This document shows positions 22,905 to 34,419 of a DNA stretch of 64,000 bases, piece after piece. Source of the DNA: Niebla homalea (lineage: Eukaryota; Ascomycota; Lecanoromycetes; Lecanorales; Ramalinaceae); the NCBI GenBank assembly GCA_019925105.1, contig JAHGAU010000032.1, forward strand, positions 124,001 through 188,000, written 5' to 3'. Below the pieces are notes generated by a model. It searched no databases, was not told the origin of the DNA, and saw only the letters and a list, made by a program, of their open reading frames with translations. The position numbers and the translations under genes were made by a program. Numbering within the stretch: the stretch's first letter is position 1; each line of letters begins with the position of its first letter.

Positions 22905-23297
22905 GTATTGCTGGCAGAGACCTGGCTTTTTGGGGCCGATGATGCCACTCCAGACGCATGCCCGAACAAGCTACTGTGAAAAGGGAGCTTTTGAGAAGGC
23001 GAAGTAAGTAGAAAGAACCAGGACTACGTGCGCTGATATTTGACGAGCGTCTGCGCATTCATTGAATCATGTTTTCCGTGACGAGACCCCGCATCAAAGC
23101 TATAGATAGCCGAAGCTGCTGTGATTGGTCAGCCTTGTTCAACTCTCCCTCTTATACCCTCCCGCTTATACCCTCTCTGAGTTGACTTCACCGTCACCAT
23201 CCTTTGTACACGGTGGGCAGCGACTGACACAAAGTGAATGAATCATAGGCTCTAGCGCCGGGCAGCCTACTCTTGGACCGTTGTATAACAGCGCTCC
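22905..23297. promoter_or_regulatory. Shared divergent region of the zinc-finger and DUF7580-like genes
   Basis: 393 bases between divergent starts. A short direct repeat, CCCTC-CGCTTATA-type, occurs at about 23155-23175. May also contain a 5' exon of the zinc-finger gene. Confidence 0.4.
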
Positions 23298-25180
23298 ATG
23301 GAGGCCGCAGGCTTAGCTCTCAGTATCCTTCCGCTCATCATTGCTGCGGCAGATAATTATAAAAAGCTGTTCCTGACTCCATTTTGCCGCTATCACAGCT
23401 TCGCGGATGAGGCTGGAAGATACGTCATACATTTGAAGAACCAGCAGGCCATTTTTGAAACGCAATGCATCCATCTACTGGCTCACGTTACAGCAGAGGA
23501 AATGGCCTCTGCAATCATAAATGCCCCCAATGAGCGCTCCCCGACTTACATGAGACAGGTCGGGGAACGTCTGGAATTTGTGCTACGCTGTTCCCATGAT
23601 GCACTCATCCTGACAATGGAAGCCATAAATCATGTCCTAGCGGAGATTCAAAAAGACAGTGATAGGCTGTCTTGCGCCGTCAAAATCGAAGAAGAAGCGA
23701 CGAAGGTGCGTTGTCGCCAATTTCATGGCTCCAAAAATTCCTGCAACAGCAGCTAAAAATCCAACAGCAATTTGGTAGGTTGAGGCTGCTCACGAAAGAG
23801 TGGAAACATCATGTTCGCCAGAAATTGAAATTCAGCTTCTCTGGATCGCAGCTGTCAACGAATCTCAAAGTCCTGACTCAGTTGAATCAAGAATTCTCAA
23901 CAATCTCTGACTTCGTTTTAAGGCCGCCACCACTGAGCGCGGAGCTAATATCAGGAATGCATGGCAGTAGCAGATTGGTCTTGGAACACCGAGCAATCGG
24001 CGAAGCCGCCGAGGCTATATGTGCAAACATGAGCAGACTGAGCTGCAGCAGCTACGAACCACATCTTGCTGATCTATCTGTTGGTAACGAAATGATCTTG
24101 CACAGCGAGCACGGTCCGTCCAGCATTGAATTCGATGCGACGTTTTATTGTCCCACATCTTGCTCCGAATCCCTTAAATTTTCAGTGTCAGGTCCATTGG
24201 TGGACAAATCCTTCCACCATAGGGTTGTAGAGCAAGACAAGCTCCAGTCTGCGCTTACTTCGACACTAAGGCTGGATCCCGAGTTAGCGAAGGACCTTCA
24301 ACAAACACAGGAGCCACGCACTGCGTTCGAAGCAAGGCGCTCAATTTCACCAGAAAACATTGCTCCAGAACAAGGGTCGGACCAGCAAGGTGATTCGGTG
24401 CAAGATGGGAAATTCTGCGAGTTTCTGAGTCTGTCGATCAAGGGTCTTCATGACGGAGACCTCTCCATCAGAGCTTCTTTAGCTCATGATACAAGAAGAG
24501 AGGCTGGTGTCTCAATGAATCGAAAAGGCAAAAACATCACGCATCATGAAGTCTTCACCCTCGCTGAAGTACTTGATCTACCCCAAGATGCGCCGCGTCG
24601 TATGCCGATCCCTAAGCGTCTTTGGTTAGCAAAAACACTCGCCATTGCTTTCTTCCGTTACCATCACACCGGCTGGGCAGGCCTTGGTTGGGAAAGCAAA
24701 ATGATTTGCTTCCATACATCTGACGCTGTGGACACCTGCCAGTCTTCAAACCTCTATCTACCCTGGCTGCGCTGCGGAGTCCGAAATATCAGGGCTTCCA
24801 CCAGTCACGGGCTTGTGCAATCGGGGCTGTTGCGGTCGGGGCTGACGCGCAATAAAATAGATCTTTTTGCATTGGGGGCGCTGCTGATTGAGATCGGATG
24901 TTCGATGAATTGGACAGCGCTGAGTGATACTCACCCAAATAGTGAGGATGATATTCTGAAGTCCTTTTTCCGAGCCAGACATTTGCTGGGGCAGGGGCTG
25001 TGGGATATGGGTGGCACCTATCGCACGATCGTTGAGAAGCTGATTGAGAGCGTTTTTGCGAATGGATATGATTTGGATGACCAGAAGAGCCAAGGAATGT
25101 TTATTGAAGAGGTCATCAGGCCGCTGGAAGAGGAAGAGAGGGAGTTGCGACGGGTGGTGTATGGCAGCGCCTCGACCTAA
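23298..25180 (+). CDS. DUF7580-like fungal protein
   Basis: Function unknown; family members are common in ascomycetes and often lie near incompatibility-type genes. Exons 23298-23705 and 23750-25180, intron 23706-23749 (44 nt, GTGCGT...AACAG), 612 residues. The N-terminus MEAAGLALSILPLIIAAADN is a hydrophobic helix typical of this family rather than a clear secretion signal. The middle has KLKFSFSGSQLSTNLKVLTQLNQEF, and the C-terminal part KRLWLAKTLAIAFFRYH, then CGVRNIRAS, IDLFALGALLIEIGC resembles a degenerate kinase-like fold as seen in DUF7580. No kinase catalytic Asp motif is evident. Family name is from pattern memory. Confidence 0.78.
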
Positions 25181-26004
25181 CCTGGTGAAAATAGTCTGGC
25201 GAACTGGGAGGTGGGCGATTGGCACTTTGATTGGCCAGAGAATCAAATTGGAGGTCCCAGTAGATGACAAGTTCGGAAGCGACATTTCAAACGTCTTGTT
25301 CCTGCTCTATCCGTGGCTCGATCCAAATGAAGAGAGGCTGAAAATTCGCACGATCAACAGTGAGCTTTAGGATGAGCATGATCTCGTGAAGACTTTGAAG
25401 CCATATTCTCAGAGACTGTGACGAGCATCATTGTTCAGGCTCCATTGACATACGTTGCCTTTCAGTATGTCATGATCGACCGCAGACGTGAAAATATCAG
25501 ATTCGGCAACCCTACATCGCTACCTTGAAAGGTCGCCCCCAAGTCATCTTCTAGATGTTTCCCAGCAAGCTCTCACACAAGATGCCGGTACCTTGCACTC
25601 CTTTCGATTTCCCGGTCTCCCAGCCCCATTTAAGGCCCTTGCGATGGCGATGTAGGCGGACTCGGCCCGGAACGCGAAGAATAGTATGTGGAGGACCTTG
25701 TAGCGCGAACACGCATATGCCGTTTCCTGACATGTTTGCCACCGATCACACGTTCGTCATGACACCCTCCACCGCTTGGGATCATCACCGTCAAGACCCA
25801 CATGTCTTGTTCACAATATCTGCAAACGCAATTCCAAGTGACAAAACTCCCAAAAGTTTTGATCAGAGGCAAGCACAATCATGTGTAATATGAATCCTCG
25901 CTACCATGATCTAGCGAGCACAGCCAGTGCAATTTCTCCACCTCCTTCCATCTCTCTGCTCGATCTCCCCAGAAGCCGAAAGCTTCCCCCTCCCCCCCTC
26001 ATGC
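25181..26004. other. Convergent spacer without recognised gene
   Basis: About 820 bases between convergent genes. Short frames on both strands overlap each other and have no recognisable domain. Confidence 0.5.
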
Positions 26005-26871
26005 TCATGCACTAGCCACTGCATTCGCCACTACGAACAACGAGCCCTGTCCCGCCAGGAGATCTCCCCCCTCCGTCTCGAACTCAATCTCCGCCTGCGG
26101 CAGATCCCGACCCAGCCCAATCCAGTCCCGATACCCCTGAATCGCCCGCACCATCAACCCTCCCAGATCATCATAGTAGATCCCACGATTGTTATCCCCC
26201 TCCTTCAGCCCCACCATATCGAACCCCACAGTCTGATCCCCATAGATCTTCGTAAATGCGGAGATCTGGTCATGCACGGGATCGTCGGGCTCGAGGTTGT
26301 ATCGCGCGGCCTCGGCGATGGCGGTGTAGAGGGTGTCGTAGGGGACGACGGATATGTAGCGGTGGCTAATGCTGGGTCTGGTCGTGAAGTCGTGGACGAT
26401 GGTGGTGGGGTCTTCGGGGGGGTTGTACTCGTACTCCTCCGCTGGGGGCCGGGTTGCGTTGAGCGGGGTGCTCGTGGTGGTGTTCATCGCTGGAAGCGCT
26501 GTTTGGGGGCCAGAGGCAGATGGATTAGCTAGGTAATACATGATATGTATCCTGTGCGTATTACTTTGCGTCTTTGCCATCCTCTTCCTACCATTACTTC
26601 CCCACAGCGACTCTTGACCATTTTCCAAAAGACTTCGGACGAAGTCTTAGCGTGACGAAGGAGAGCACCGAAAACGAACGCCAAAATTGGAGAAGAGAAT
26701 CGCTACTCGCAGGAAAGTGTAGTCATTAAAGACAATGACCCATTCCTATTCGTCTCAGTAATTACAATCAGTACGCACATGGAAGAGGCAACCTTACGCC
26801 AACATGTACGCAAGCGAAGACGGCCCCAGAGAGACGGCAACGATAGCAGCGTGAATTATATACAGCGCCAT
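26005..26871 (-). CDS. Predicted secreted protein, paralogue A of a local pair
   Basis: Unrecognised family. Proposed exons 26871-26798 (MALYIIHAAIVAVSL..., a signal-peptide-like leader) and 26551-26005, with intron 26797-26552 (GTAAGG...CACAG); this gives exactly 206 residues. The mature part is cysteine-free and acidic: EEYEYNPPED, HRYISVVPYD, then RGIYYDDLGGLM, Y-DWIGLGRDLPQAE and LLAGQGSLFV. These last motifs recur in the same order in the neighbouring gene at 27506-28404. The second exon is well supported; the leader exon is inferred from position, hydrophobicity, splice signals and phase. Could be a secreted effector or cell-surface protein, but no function can be claimed. Confidence 0.65.
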
Positions 26872-27505
26872 CTTTTGACCGTTCGACAGTGTTGATGATG
26901 ATGATAGCTTAGCAAGGATAAGAAGAGGAGAGAAAAACAAAGGATGCGATCCTTGGGCCTACACAAGAGACACGGTTGTTCATGCGCGACTGATGGGCAG
27001 CTGCTGTTCTTCGTCTGCGATACATAAGAGATTGACGGCAGGTAGTCAGTGACCAGAATATGCCGGCATCAGTTGCGTCCGTATGGCTCAGCCTCGTTCA
27101 GCCGCGCAGACACTGAGACCTTATTTTTGGATGCCCTATTGGCTGAAACGATATTGAGACAGGGAAGAGAATTCTCTGTGAATTTGAGAGATACAGCACT
27201 CCATGCTTTTACAAGCTACGTGAATGTTAGAGAAACAAGTCTACCAGGTGAAATGCAGAGTCCTTGATTTCTGAGATGAAAAGCCCCTGAGACATTTTTC
27301 GGAGAAACGCCTCCGATGTTCAAGAGCCTAAGCAAAGCCCGGAGTCAACGTTCCTTATTCAGGTGGCAGGTGCAATCAATGTTGGCTGCTATGATACAGA
27401 GACCCGGAGACGAGAACAAGATGGGATCAAACGTCTCTAGGATCGACTTACCCATTGAGAAATCAGATTGCATAAACGCTAAGTAGGAGCTCCCTACATG
27501 ATCCT
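26872..27505. other. Spacer between the two paralogues
   Basis: About 630 bases; promoter of paralogue A and 3' end of paralogue B. No coding region recognised. Confidence 0.45.
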
Positions 27506-28404
27506 TCACCTACTCGCATACAACTCCCCCTCGCCCGCCAGGACTGAACCGCGCGACGTCCAGAGCCAGACCTTTGCTGCAGGTAAGTCATCCTCCAACC
27601 CGTGCCACGCCCAGTATCTCTCAACACCATCCATCAACACGCCTGTCAGATCATCATACAGGATCCCTCGCGTATCAGGCGGCGGACTCGTAACCCCGCC
27701 GATATAGAACGTGATTCTTTGGTGCCCGTAAACCCATTCAAAGTCAAAGAATTGGCCGTCGACCGGACTGTTGGGTCCAACGCCTGCGGCTTGGTACTCC
27801 GCTCTGGCAACACCACGAATGTCGTTTACTACAGCCGGGACTTGGCGGTATGCAATCGCATTCCGAGGCCGGAAATCGCTGAATTTGACGATCATGCCCG
27901 AATCTCCTGGGGGACGGTAATTGTAAGACTCGAGTGCAGGGACGGTAAAATTTGCCACTGTGGAAGAGGGGTTTTGAAGTCAGCGAGTAGTGAGCGGTCG
28001 CCGTGGATCTGGCGAACTCTATGATATTCACCATTCCATTTAAGGTGCCCTCCGATCGATTCGGGTGACGCCACATTTGATGATGGACAGAAAGCCCCGG
28101 GAGTGGCTATCAATAACGATGGTCTTACCAAATAGATCCTGTCGTCATTGAGTCTTACTAATGAAGAAAGAGATACAAACGTACTCGGAAGTGTGGCTCC
28201 CCTCATGGGCACGCTCTGGGGTGAGGATGACATTTGGCCTGGAGGTATGATAGCCGGGTCCCGACTATGCTCACTTTAGAGTCAAGCAAAACATCACCAG
28301 CACTGAAGAAGAAACCTGAACGGGATCCACCCTGGTGTGAATGCAGGCAAAGATGCCACCAGCCCAACAGCCGAAGCAGCAACGAGAGACAGGAACATTC
28401 CCAT
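27506..28404 (-). CDS. Predicted secreted protein, paralogue B of a local pair
   Basis: Proposed exons 28404-28316 (MGMFLSLVAASAVGLVASLP, a good signal peptide), 28264-28185 and 27957-27506; introns 28315-28265 (GTTTCT...CATAG) and 28184-27958 (GTACGT...CACAG). The product is 206 residues, the same as paralogue A. Shared with A in order: LP..N.T, Y-Y-PP-D, RGILYDDLTGVLM, Y-W-GLEDDLPAA and LAGEGELY. Unlike A it lacks the long acidic insert before RGI and carries SPPPDT there. The last exon is certain to be coding because of the paralogy; the first two are inferred. Tandem same-strand position indicates duplication. Confidence 0.65.
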
Positions 28405-29513
28405 CTTGCTGAAAGCAGGGGGGGTGGTTATGGAGGTCACTTAATTGCCCACCTGAGAGACCTGCTCGTCTCCAATCCTCGACCGATTGATTGGATTTTA
28501 GTCGACTGATTGACTGGATTTTAGAAGCAGGGGTGTGTGCGCGCGACGATCAAACACGGGCCAGTCTCCAAACCTATTCACTCTTTTTGATCAGACAATG
28601 AAGAATTTGTTGAGGATGATATAGAGGGTCATTGGACAATAAATCTAAGATTTAGTGACTCTGTCCGCGACGGCTGTCGCTTATGCTTATCGAAAGACAT
28701 CGTTGATGATAAGGTATCGTGTCTCTCAGTCGTGGACACCTCACGCTAAGCTACGCATGGATCAGTCGGTCAGAGCAGTCCGAGCTCATGGGGACATGTT
28801 TCATTTGCTGTTTTTAAACATCTGGATGATCGCAAGATCGAGCAGCATCCAACGTGGTCAAGTTGCTTGGGAATCCTTGGCATCATTTTTTGCGCGTACT
28901 TACTCTGGTGCTTCAGAACGAGATCATTTATACCCTTCCAAATATTTAACTTATTAATCGTAATTGAATCCTTAGGATGATAAAATAGTTTGATTATTTT
29001 CATTGATATTTTTAAGTCTCACGATCTTAAGACCCATATTCAATGGGGTGGTCTGGAGGCCTATCAGATCTTTGGGACAGATGGTTCGGAGGTCCATCCG
29101 GTAAGGCGTTGCGGGAGAGCGATTGGAACATTGCGAGAGTTCTCAGATACGCCCGTGGGCCGAGACCCTTGCAGACATGGTACCGTTGTCAGACACAATC
29201 GAGATGCAAAGTCTGAACCCCCGGCTAACAGATGCCAAGAGTTGCCAAGCAACTTGATCACGCTAAATTGGTAGCCTTGGCAGCGTAAAATTCCTGAGGC
29301 AAGGTATATCGTTTATCCGCTACGGGACAGCCTCTGGCGCTATCTCTATAAATAGACTAGTGGGGTGATTGTCAAATCGGGAGAGTATCGCTTCCTCATC
29401 TCGATCATGAACAATACTGGTGAACAGCCTCAGTGCCCCTGAGTCAGTTGGACTAAGTCTACTGCATCACTGCCGTGAATCATCCAACGGAGTTTCGACT
29501 AGTAGTGGACGTG
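28405..29513. other. AT-rich spacer without recognised gene
   Basis: About 1.1 kb, visibly AT-rich at 28560-29050. Holds a small 17-bp tandem duplication (28488-28524, unit ending TGGATTTTAG). No protein domain on either strand. Could be a relic of mutated repeat DNA, but I cannot identify a source element. Confidence 0.45.
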
Positions 29514-31310
29514 ATGAAGCTCTCGGCAGGGGCCGGCGTAAATGGGGTCGAAGCTGACCTGACTTGCGAAATGTGCTCTAAGTCCTATCAAAGACGTGCG
29601 TCTCTCCCCAAGAATGTTGCTTCCATCTCCATTCTGTGGATCTGGGGCTGTTTGAGATCACTCTATCATCGCTCGCTGCCTCTCCGGTTGACAATGATGA
29701 TGTAGGTGACCTACTCATGCGCCACCGCCGGCGCTGTCAGGTTCCAAAGAAGTTGATCAATCGCCGCAAAGCTTGTGATGCGTGTGTTCAAGCAAAGGCC
29801 AAGTGCTGCTATACTCACCCTGCCTGTCTGCGTTGTGTTAAGCGAGGAGCACAATGTGTTTACGCTACGCCATTGACAGCATCAGATGGAGCAGAACAGA
29901 CCGATGTCACGCATGGCCTCAATTCTACTTCCTCAAATCCACCATTGGAGCTCGACTTTTCCGAACTTGACTTCTCAATCCCCTCTTTTCCTTCAGAGAT
30001 ATTTGATATGACTATGGCCGGTCATCCTGTGGCCCCGCCAGCTCCAGATCTCGCCACGGCAGCACCTTCCGTCGAAAGACCTTCAGGATCAAATACACCT
30101 AGCCATATCCCTCCCCAGTTGTCATCAGAACCTGGTAACGTTCAGACACTTGTCACACTTGCGCCGCCTCTCAACGACCCTACGTGGTCTCCGTCATGCC
30201 CCGTCCGTCAACTGATCTGCGTCCTCGGCGGGTACGCTCCTTTACTCACCAAGGGCTCCTTCTTCTCACCATTTATCCACTTATCTCAATATCCACTCAA
30301 TGCCAATGCTGAACCAGATCTGACATCTTTTGCGCAAACTTCAATGGCAATCTGCAGCAGCAGCGGAATCAAACATTCAGTCGACAAACCGTTCTTCAGA
30401 AGGGCTATGCTCGCTGCGCGACAGCGATTGATTGAGGACTTTCCGACGCTACTCTGCATGCAAGAATGGGACGCTGTGCACGCAATGTCAATCTACGAGA
30501 GCTTAGAGCTCAGTGAGAGAATCGGCGATGACTCTGGAGCGTGGAGACTTTCTCCACCGACCAAGGGACTGGGTTCCCCGTTTCTTCTAAAGGCACAGTC
30601 CTCCTTCCCCTTTGCCCCTTTTTCCTTTCCTACTATCCCACCTTCTACACCTCCCTGCGTTTGTTCCTACCTTATCGCAACTGTTTGAACTACCAGCCAC
30701 CCCCTTACGCCTTGCTGCCCTCCAAGGCATCCCACCGGCTACTAATTTCGTACTCGATATATAGATGACAAGAAGCTATCTCCGGCCTTATCCCAATCTT
30801 TGCAGCTCTGACGTCAACACGTTCTCTAATCCAGACTCAAGTCCGTGCGGTGCCGCAGCCTCAACGTGGGCCCGATGGAGGATCACTGAGACAGCGAGGA
30901 GGACGATTTTCTTTGCCAACATGCTCAATTTTTGTAGCAATCTTTGTCATCGGACAGGCAAACTCTCGTCATACTACGAAGCGCTAGATGATGACCTGGT
31001 CCTCAACATGCCATTGCCTTGTAGCCACGCTGCATGGATAGCGCGTGATGAACAGAGCTGGATGCTCGCGATGCGCAATGATTCAATGTGGGCAAATAAC
31101 ATTTCATTCGATTCTGACCAATCTGCAATGGCATTGCTGGCCGCTGAACCATCTCTCAAGAACATCCTTTTCAATTCAAGCAAGGAGTCCCTAAAAACGC
31201 AAATCGGTACAAGGATAGGTCTTGGCAATTCTGACGAGTTGAGAAATCTCATAGTGCTTTGTGCTAAAGAGCAGTTCACGTCGTTCTTCATGGTAAATGA
31301 GCTGATGTGA
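29514..31310 (+). CDS. C2H2 plus Zn2Cys6 fungal transcription factor, exon structure incomplete
   Basis: Nuclear regulator with two DNA-binding motifs. Exon 1 29514-29595 encodes CEMCSKSYQRR; intron 29596-29705 (GTGCGT...TGTAG); exon 2 continues RDLLMRHRRRCQ, completing the C2H2 finger, then the Zn2Cys6 motif CDACVQAKAKC...CLRCVKRGAQC. A middle linker is Pro/Ser-rich. Exon 2 runs to about 30580; a last exon from about 30765 gives WARWRITETARRTIFFANMLNF, a motif typical of the C-terminal region of this class, ending at 31310. The join across 30550-30765 (CT-rich, acceptor TATATAG near 30764) is not resolved, so the gene may have another intron or be damaged there. Convergent with an NmrA-type reductase. 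Confidence 0.75.
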
Positions 31311-31392
31311 GAACGGAGTCTGATGAGTTTGGCTCATGGGCATCTGTCTTTAATGTACCAAGACACTCTTCTCTCTGGGCTACAAAGCTAGA

Positions 31393-32348
31393 TCAGCCAA
31401 GCATCAATGATTTGAACATGTCTTCGACGTCCGTCTCGTTCTTGCCCTTTACCCCAAGAAGCTCATTGTCAGTCCTTTCGAACAGACTACCGTAATCTGG
31501 AGGCCCAAAGACAACCCGAAAGAGATAGCCATACATCACTGGCCTCGAAACTTGACCTTTCTCAATACTTTCATTCGAGGATCTCTCAAGGTCTGCCGTG
31601 TCAACGTGTATAGCGTCCTCCCACTTCTTTGCGGGATCAACCTTCTTAGCAATATCCAATAGCTGGCTCTGAGATATGTCGATATCTTTGACAAAGACGT
31701 ATCTGTTCTTGGTCTCTTCCGGGTGACCCAGGACGCCAACTACCGCTTGTCCGACGGAGTCGAGCGATGTCGCACTGAAGACGTTGTTGCCGCCATCGAA
31801 AATTTTAGGCTTGGTCGCCTCCCAATTGAGCAAGAAGTTCTGTTCAAGACCCCAATCCAGAAACGGACCGTTGCAGACCACGGTGTACGTGAAAGTAGAG
31901 CTAGCAGCAGAAGCCTCTCTGAGCTGCCTGTGGATCGCAGTCTTGCCATTGAAAAAGGGCAGAGCACGCGTCTTGGGGATCTCTGTATTACTGCCAAAAT
32001 CGGATGGAAGGAAGCGTTTCACACCTGCAGCAACGGCAGCCTCCACGAGAATGTGCTGTGCTGATATACCTGCTGGACCAACGGTCGAAACTACTGCGTC
32101 CTGGCCCTTCAACGCAGCTATGATAGAATCTTTCGATGACAGATCGGCTGTCCTGACTGCGACTGAAGCTGGGAACGTTGCTGCAGAGGATGAGCGCTTT
32201 AAGACAGTGACATTGAATAGCCCAGATTTTAGGAGCGCATTCAGCACCGGTACTCCAAGCGACCCAGAAGCCTGGGTAAATCAGCGTTGTCTTTTTCATC
32301 AACCACCCTTGGAGAGATACATACACCGACGAGCTTGATTGCATCCAT
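31393..32348 (-). CDS. NmrA-like / isoflavone-reductase-type NAD(P)H-binding oxidoreductase
   Basis: Cytosolic Rossmann-fold reductase or NAD(P) sensor. Exons 32348-32325 (eight codons) and 32271-31393, intron 32324-32272 (GTATGT...CCCAG), 300 residues. Splicing rebuilds the dinucleotide-binding loop LVGASGSLG, lost if the single long exon is used alone. Then VLKRSSS (NADPH-preferring basic end of strand 2), DAVVSTVG, KRFLPSDFG, the GKTAIHRQL helix with the lysine equivalent to the catalytic Lys of isoflavone reductases, and TYTVVCNGPFLDWGL. Divergent from an SDR gene, 624 bases away. Substrate unknown. Confidence 0.88.
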
Positions 32349-32972
32349 GTCATCAAATACGCATTGGATAGTTGAAGTGGAAGAATCAGGATAAGGATAA
32401 CATGTCGGGCTCTCTTTATGGAATTCGCACACCATATGAGGCTCAAGAAGCAGCAACTGATTTCAAATTCGGCATCGCATCGGCCATTCCGCATTGCCGA
32501 TGCTGACTGAGCTGCTTCACAATCCTGCCACGAGCTTGCCGAAAGCTCGAATAGACTTGTCTGAGCCCCCGAATTTGGAAGGAATGAAGTCCGGGGATAT
32601 TACGGACTTGCCTCGTCTTCTTGGGCAATTCGGATTGGTGGGATCTCGCTGACTAATTATCTTACAGCCAACAAGCTCCGAAACCTCCAAAGAAGTCCGC
32701 TCCTCACATAGTAATTGACCATGATGATTTCTAATCTCGCCGGTCGCTCGATGCTACTCATCTAATGCCGATGACAAAGCCCACGTCGAAGACCTCAGTA
32801 TGTGAGGTCCAGCCACGACGTATATAATGCCGTGGAATTTCCACAAGATCACCAGCATGCCTTCAAGAGCCAACAAAGATACAAAGTTGACGAAACACGA
32901 AGACCTGCCACTCACAATTCTTCAAGACTTACAACACTTACAAGAGCGATTGACTCCCGTACCCTGAAGGCC
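32349..32972. promoter_or_regulatory. Shared divergent promoter of NmrA-like and SDR genes
   Basis: 624 bases between two divergent oxidoreductase starts. No specific operator recognised. Confidence 0.5.
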
Positions 32973-33933
32973 ATGTCTATCCCATCTCCAATCATTCTTG
33001 TCCTGGGGGCAGGACCCAACATCGGTCAATCCGTCGCCCGCGCGTTCGCTGCAAGGGGCTACCGTACCGCTCTGACCAGCCGTAAAGCGACTGAAGCAAA
33101 CAATACCGCCAATCAAATCCATATCCAAGCCGACTTCACGGACCCCAGCACTGTCGTCAATGCCTTCTCGAAAGTCAAGTCTATACTAGGCATGCCCCCG
33201 AGCGTTGTCGTCTACAATGGTATATTATCCTGTTCCCTCCAAGACCCTCGCTCCTTGCTCTGAATACCCATGCCCCAATCTAGTCCAAGCAATCTTCGTT
33301 CCATCTACTAATCCCAGCTATCAAACCCCAATAGCTGCCGCAGTGACTCTCAACCCTCCAGACGACCCCCTCGCCCTCGCCCTCGCGAATTTCGAGCACG
33401 ATCTCACTATCAACACCACCAGCGCCTTCGCTGCCGCCCAGCAAGCCGCACTGGGATTTGCGCAGCTACCCGACACGGCGTCAAGAACGTTCATTTACAC
33501 GGGCAATATCCTGAACACGGCTGTGGTAATACCGCCTCTGATGGACCTAGGGGTGGGGAAGAGTGCGACGAGCCATGTTGTGCAGGCTAGTGCAGGGGCG
33601 TATGGAGGAAAGGGTTTCAAGTGAGTTACCGTCCCTTCTGGCCGTGTCTGTGAGAAGAAGGGCAGGGAAGGAGAAGCTGCTCGATTGTTGCTGGGTGGTA
33701 CGCATCACTGACCGCTCAATCGATGTTGGTACACGCTGAGGTCTCGCGCGAAGGCTGACGATCATGATGTTAGATTCTACTATGGTGACGAGAGGAAGCC
33801 AGACGGTAGTCCTGCGAAGAGCGACATCGACGGTGAAGCGCATGCAAAGCATTATCTCGAGCTAGCAGAAATGAAGGAGCAGAGACCGTGGCAGCAGACT
33901 TTCGTGAAAGGGGAGGGGTATAAGAAGTTTTGA
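32973..33933 (+). CDS. Atypical short-chain dehydrogenase/reductase
   Basis: Exons 32973-33219, 33335-33620 and 33774-33933; introns 33220-33334 (GTATAT...AATAG) and 33621-33773 (GTGAGT...GTTAG); 230 residues. N-terminal Rossmann loop LGAGPNIGQSVARAFAARGY fits NAD(P) binding. Then SVVVYNGAAAVTL, an NNAG-like position, and RTFIYTGNILN. A classical YxxxK catalytic pair is not obvious, matching a fungal SDR subgroup with C-terminus KFYYGDERKPDG, GEAHAKHYLEL and WQQTFVKGEGY. Neighbouring reductase and regulator genes suggest a metabolic role, substrate unknown. Confidence 0.87.
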
Positions 33934-34419
33934 TGTCCGTGCCCTTTGGCATGGCATTCGAGATCCGCATAGATAAGGTGAGATGAATCGTGTCGCGCTT
34001 GTCCTATTCTATGGGATCTATTGGTTTTCATCATTAGATTACCCGATATTCTTGAATCTCTCCACATCCTCCCAGTTATCCTTTCCGACGTGCATACATT
34101 TATGCAGGTCCTATCTATTATGACGAGATCGCGCATCTTGGCAATTTGATCCGACGCCGAAATGCCGAAATCAAAGCCCGCAAGCTCGCCAATCAATCAC
34201 TATTCTTGAGAAAGGGAATCTCAATATATAACCAGCAGTCAGAGAAGTCATTGGACAAGAGTCATATTTTCTTCAACAAGGGTCAGGTTGCCTGCGACTG
34301 TCCAATCATTACCTTTTACACCTCTCTCCAACTTTCGTCTCTTCTCGCATTATCCTCCAACAAGTGCTCATCTGATAGGCATTGACTTCCTTCAATACAC
34401 TCTATCTGAGCCTCTCAGC
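33934..34419. promoter_or_regulatory. Upstream region of the second NmrA-like gene
   Basis: 486 bases between two plus-strand genes; no coding region or element recognised. Confidence 0.45.
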
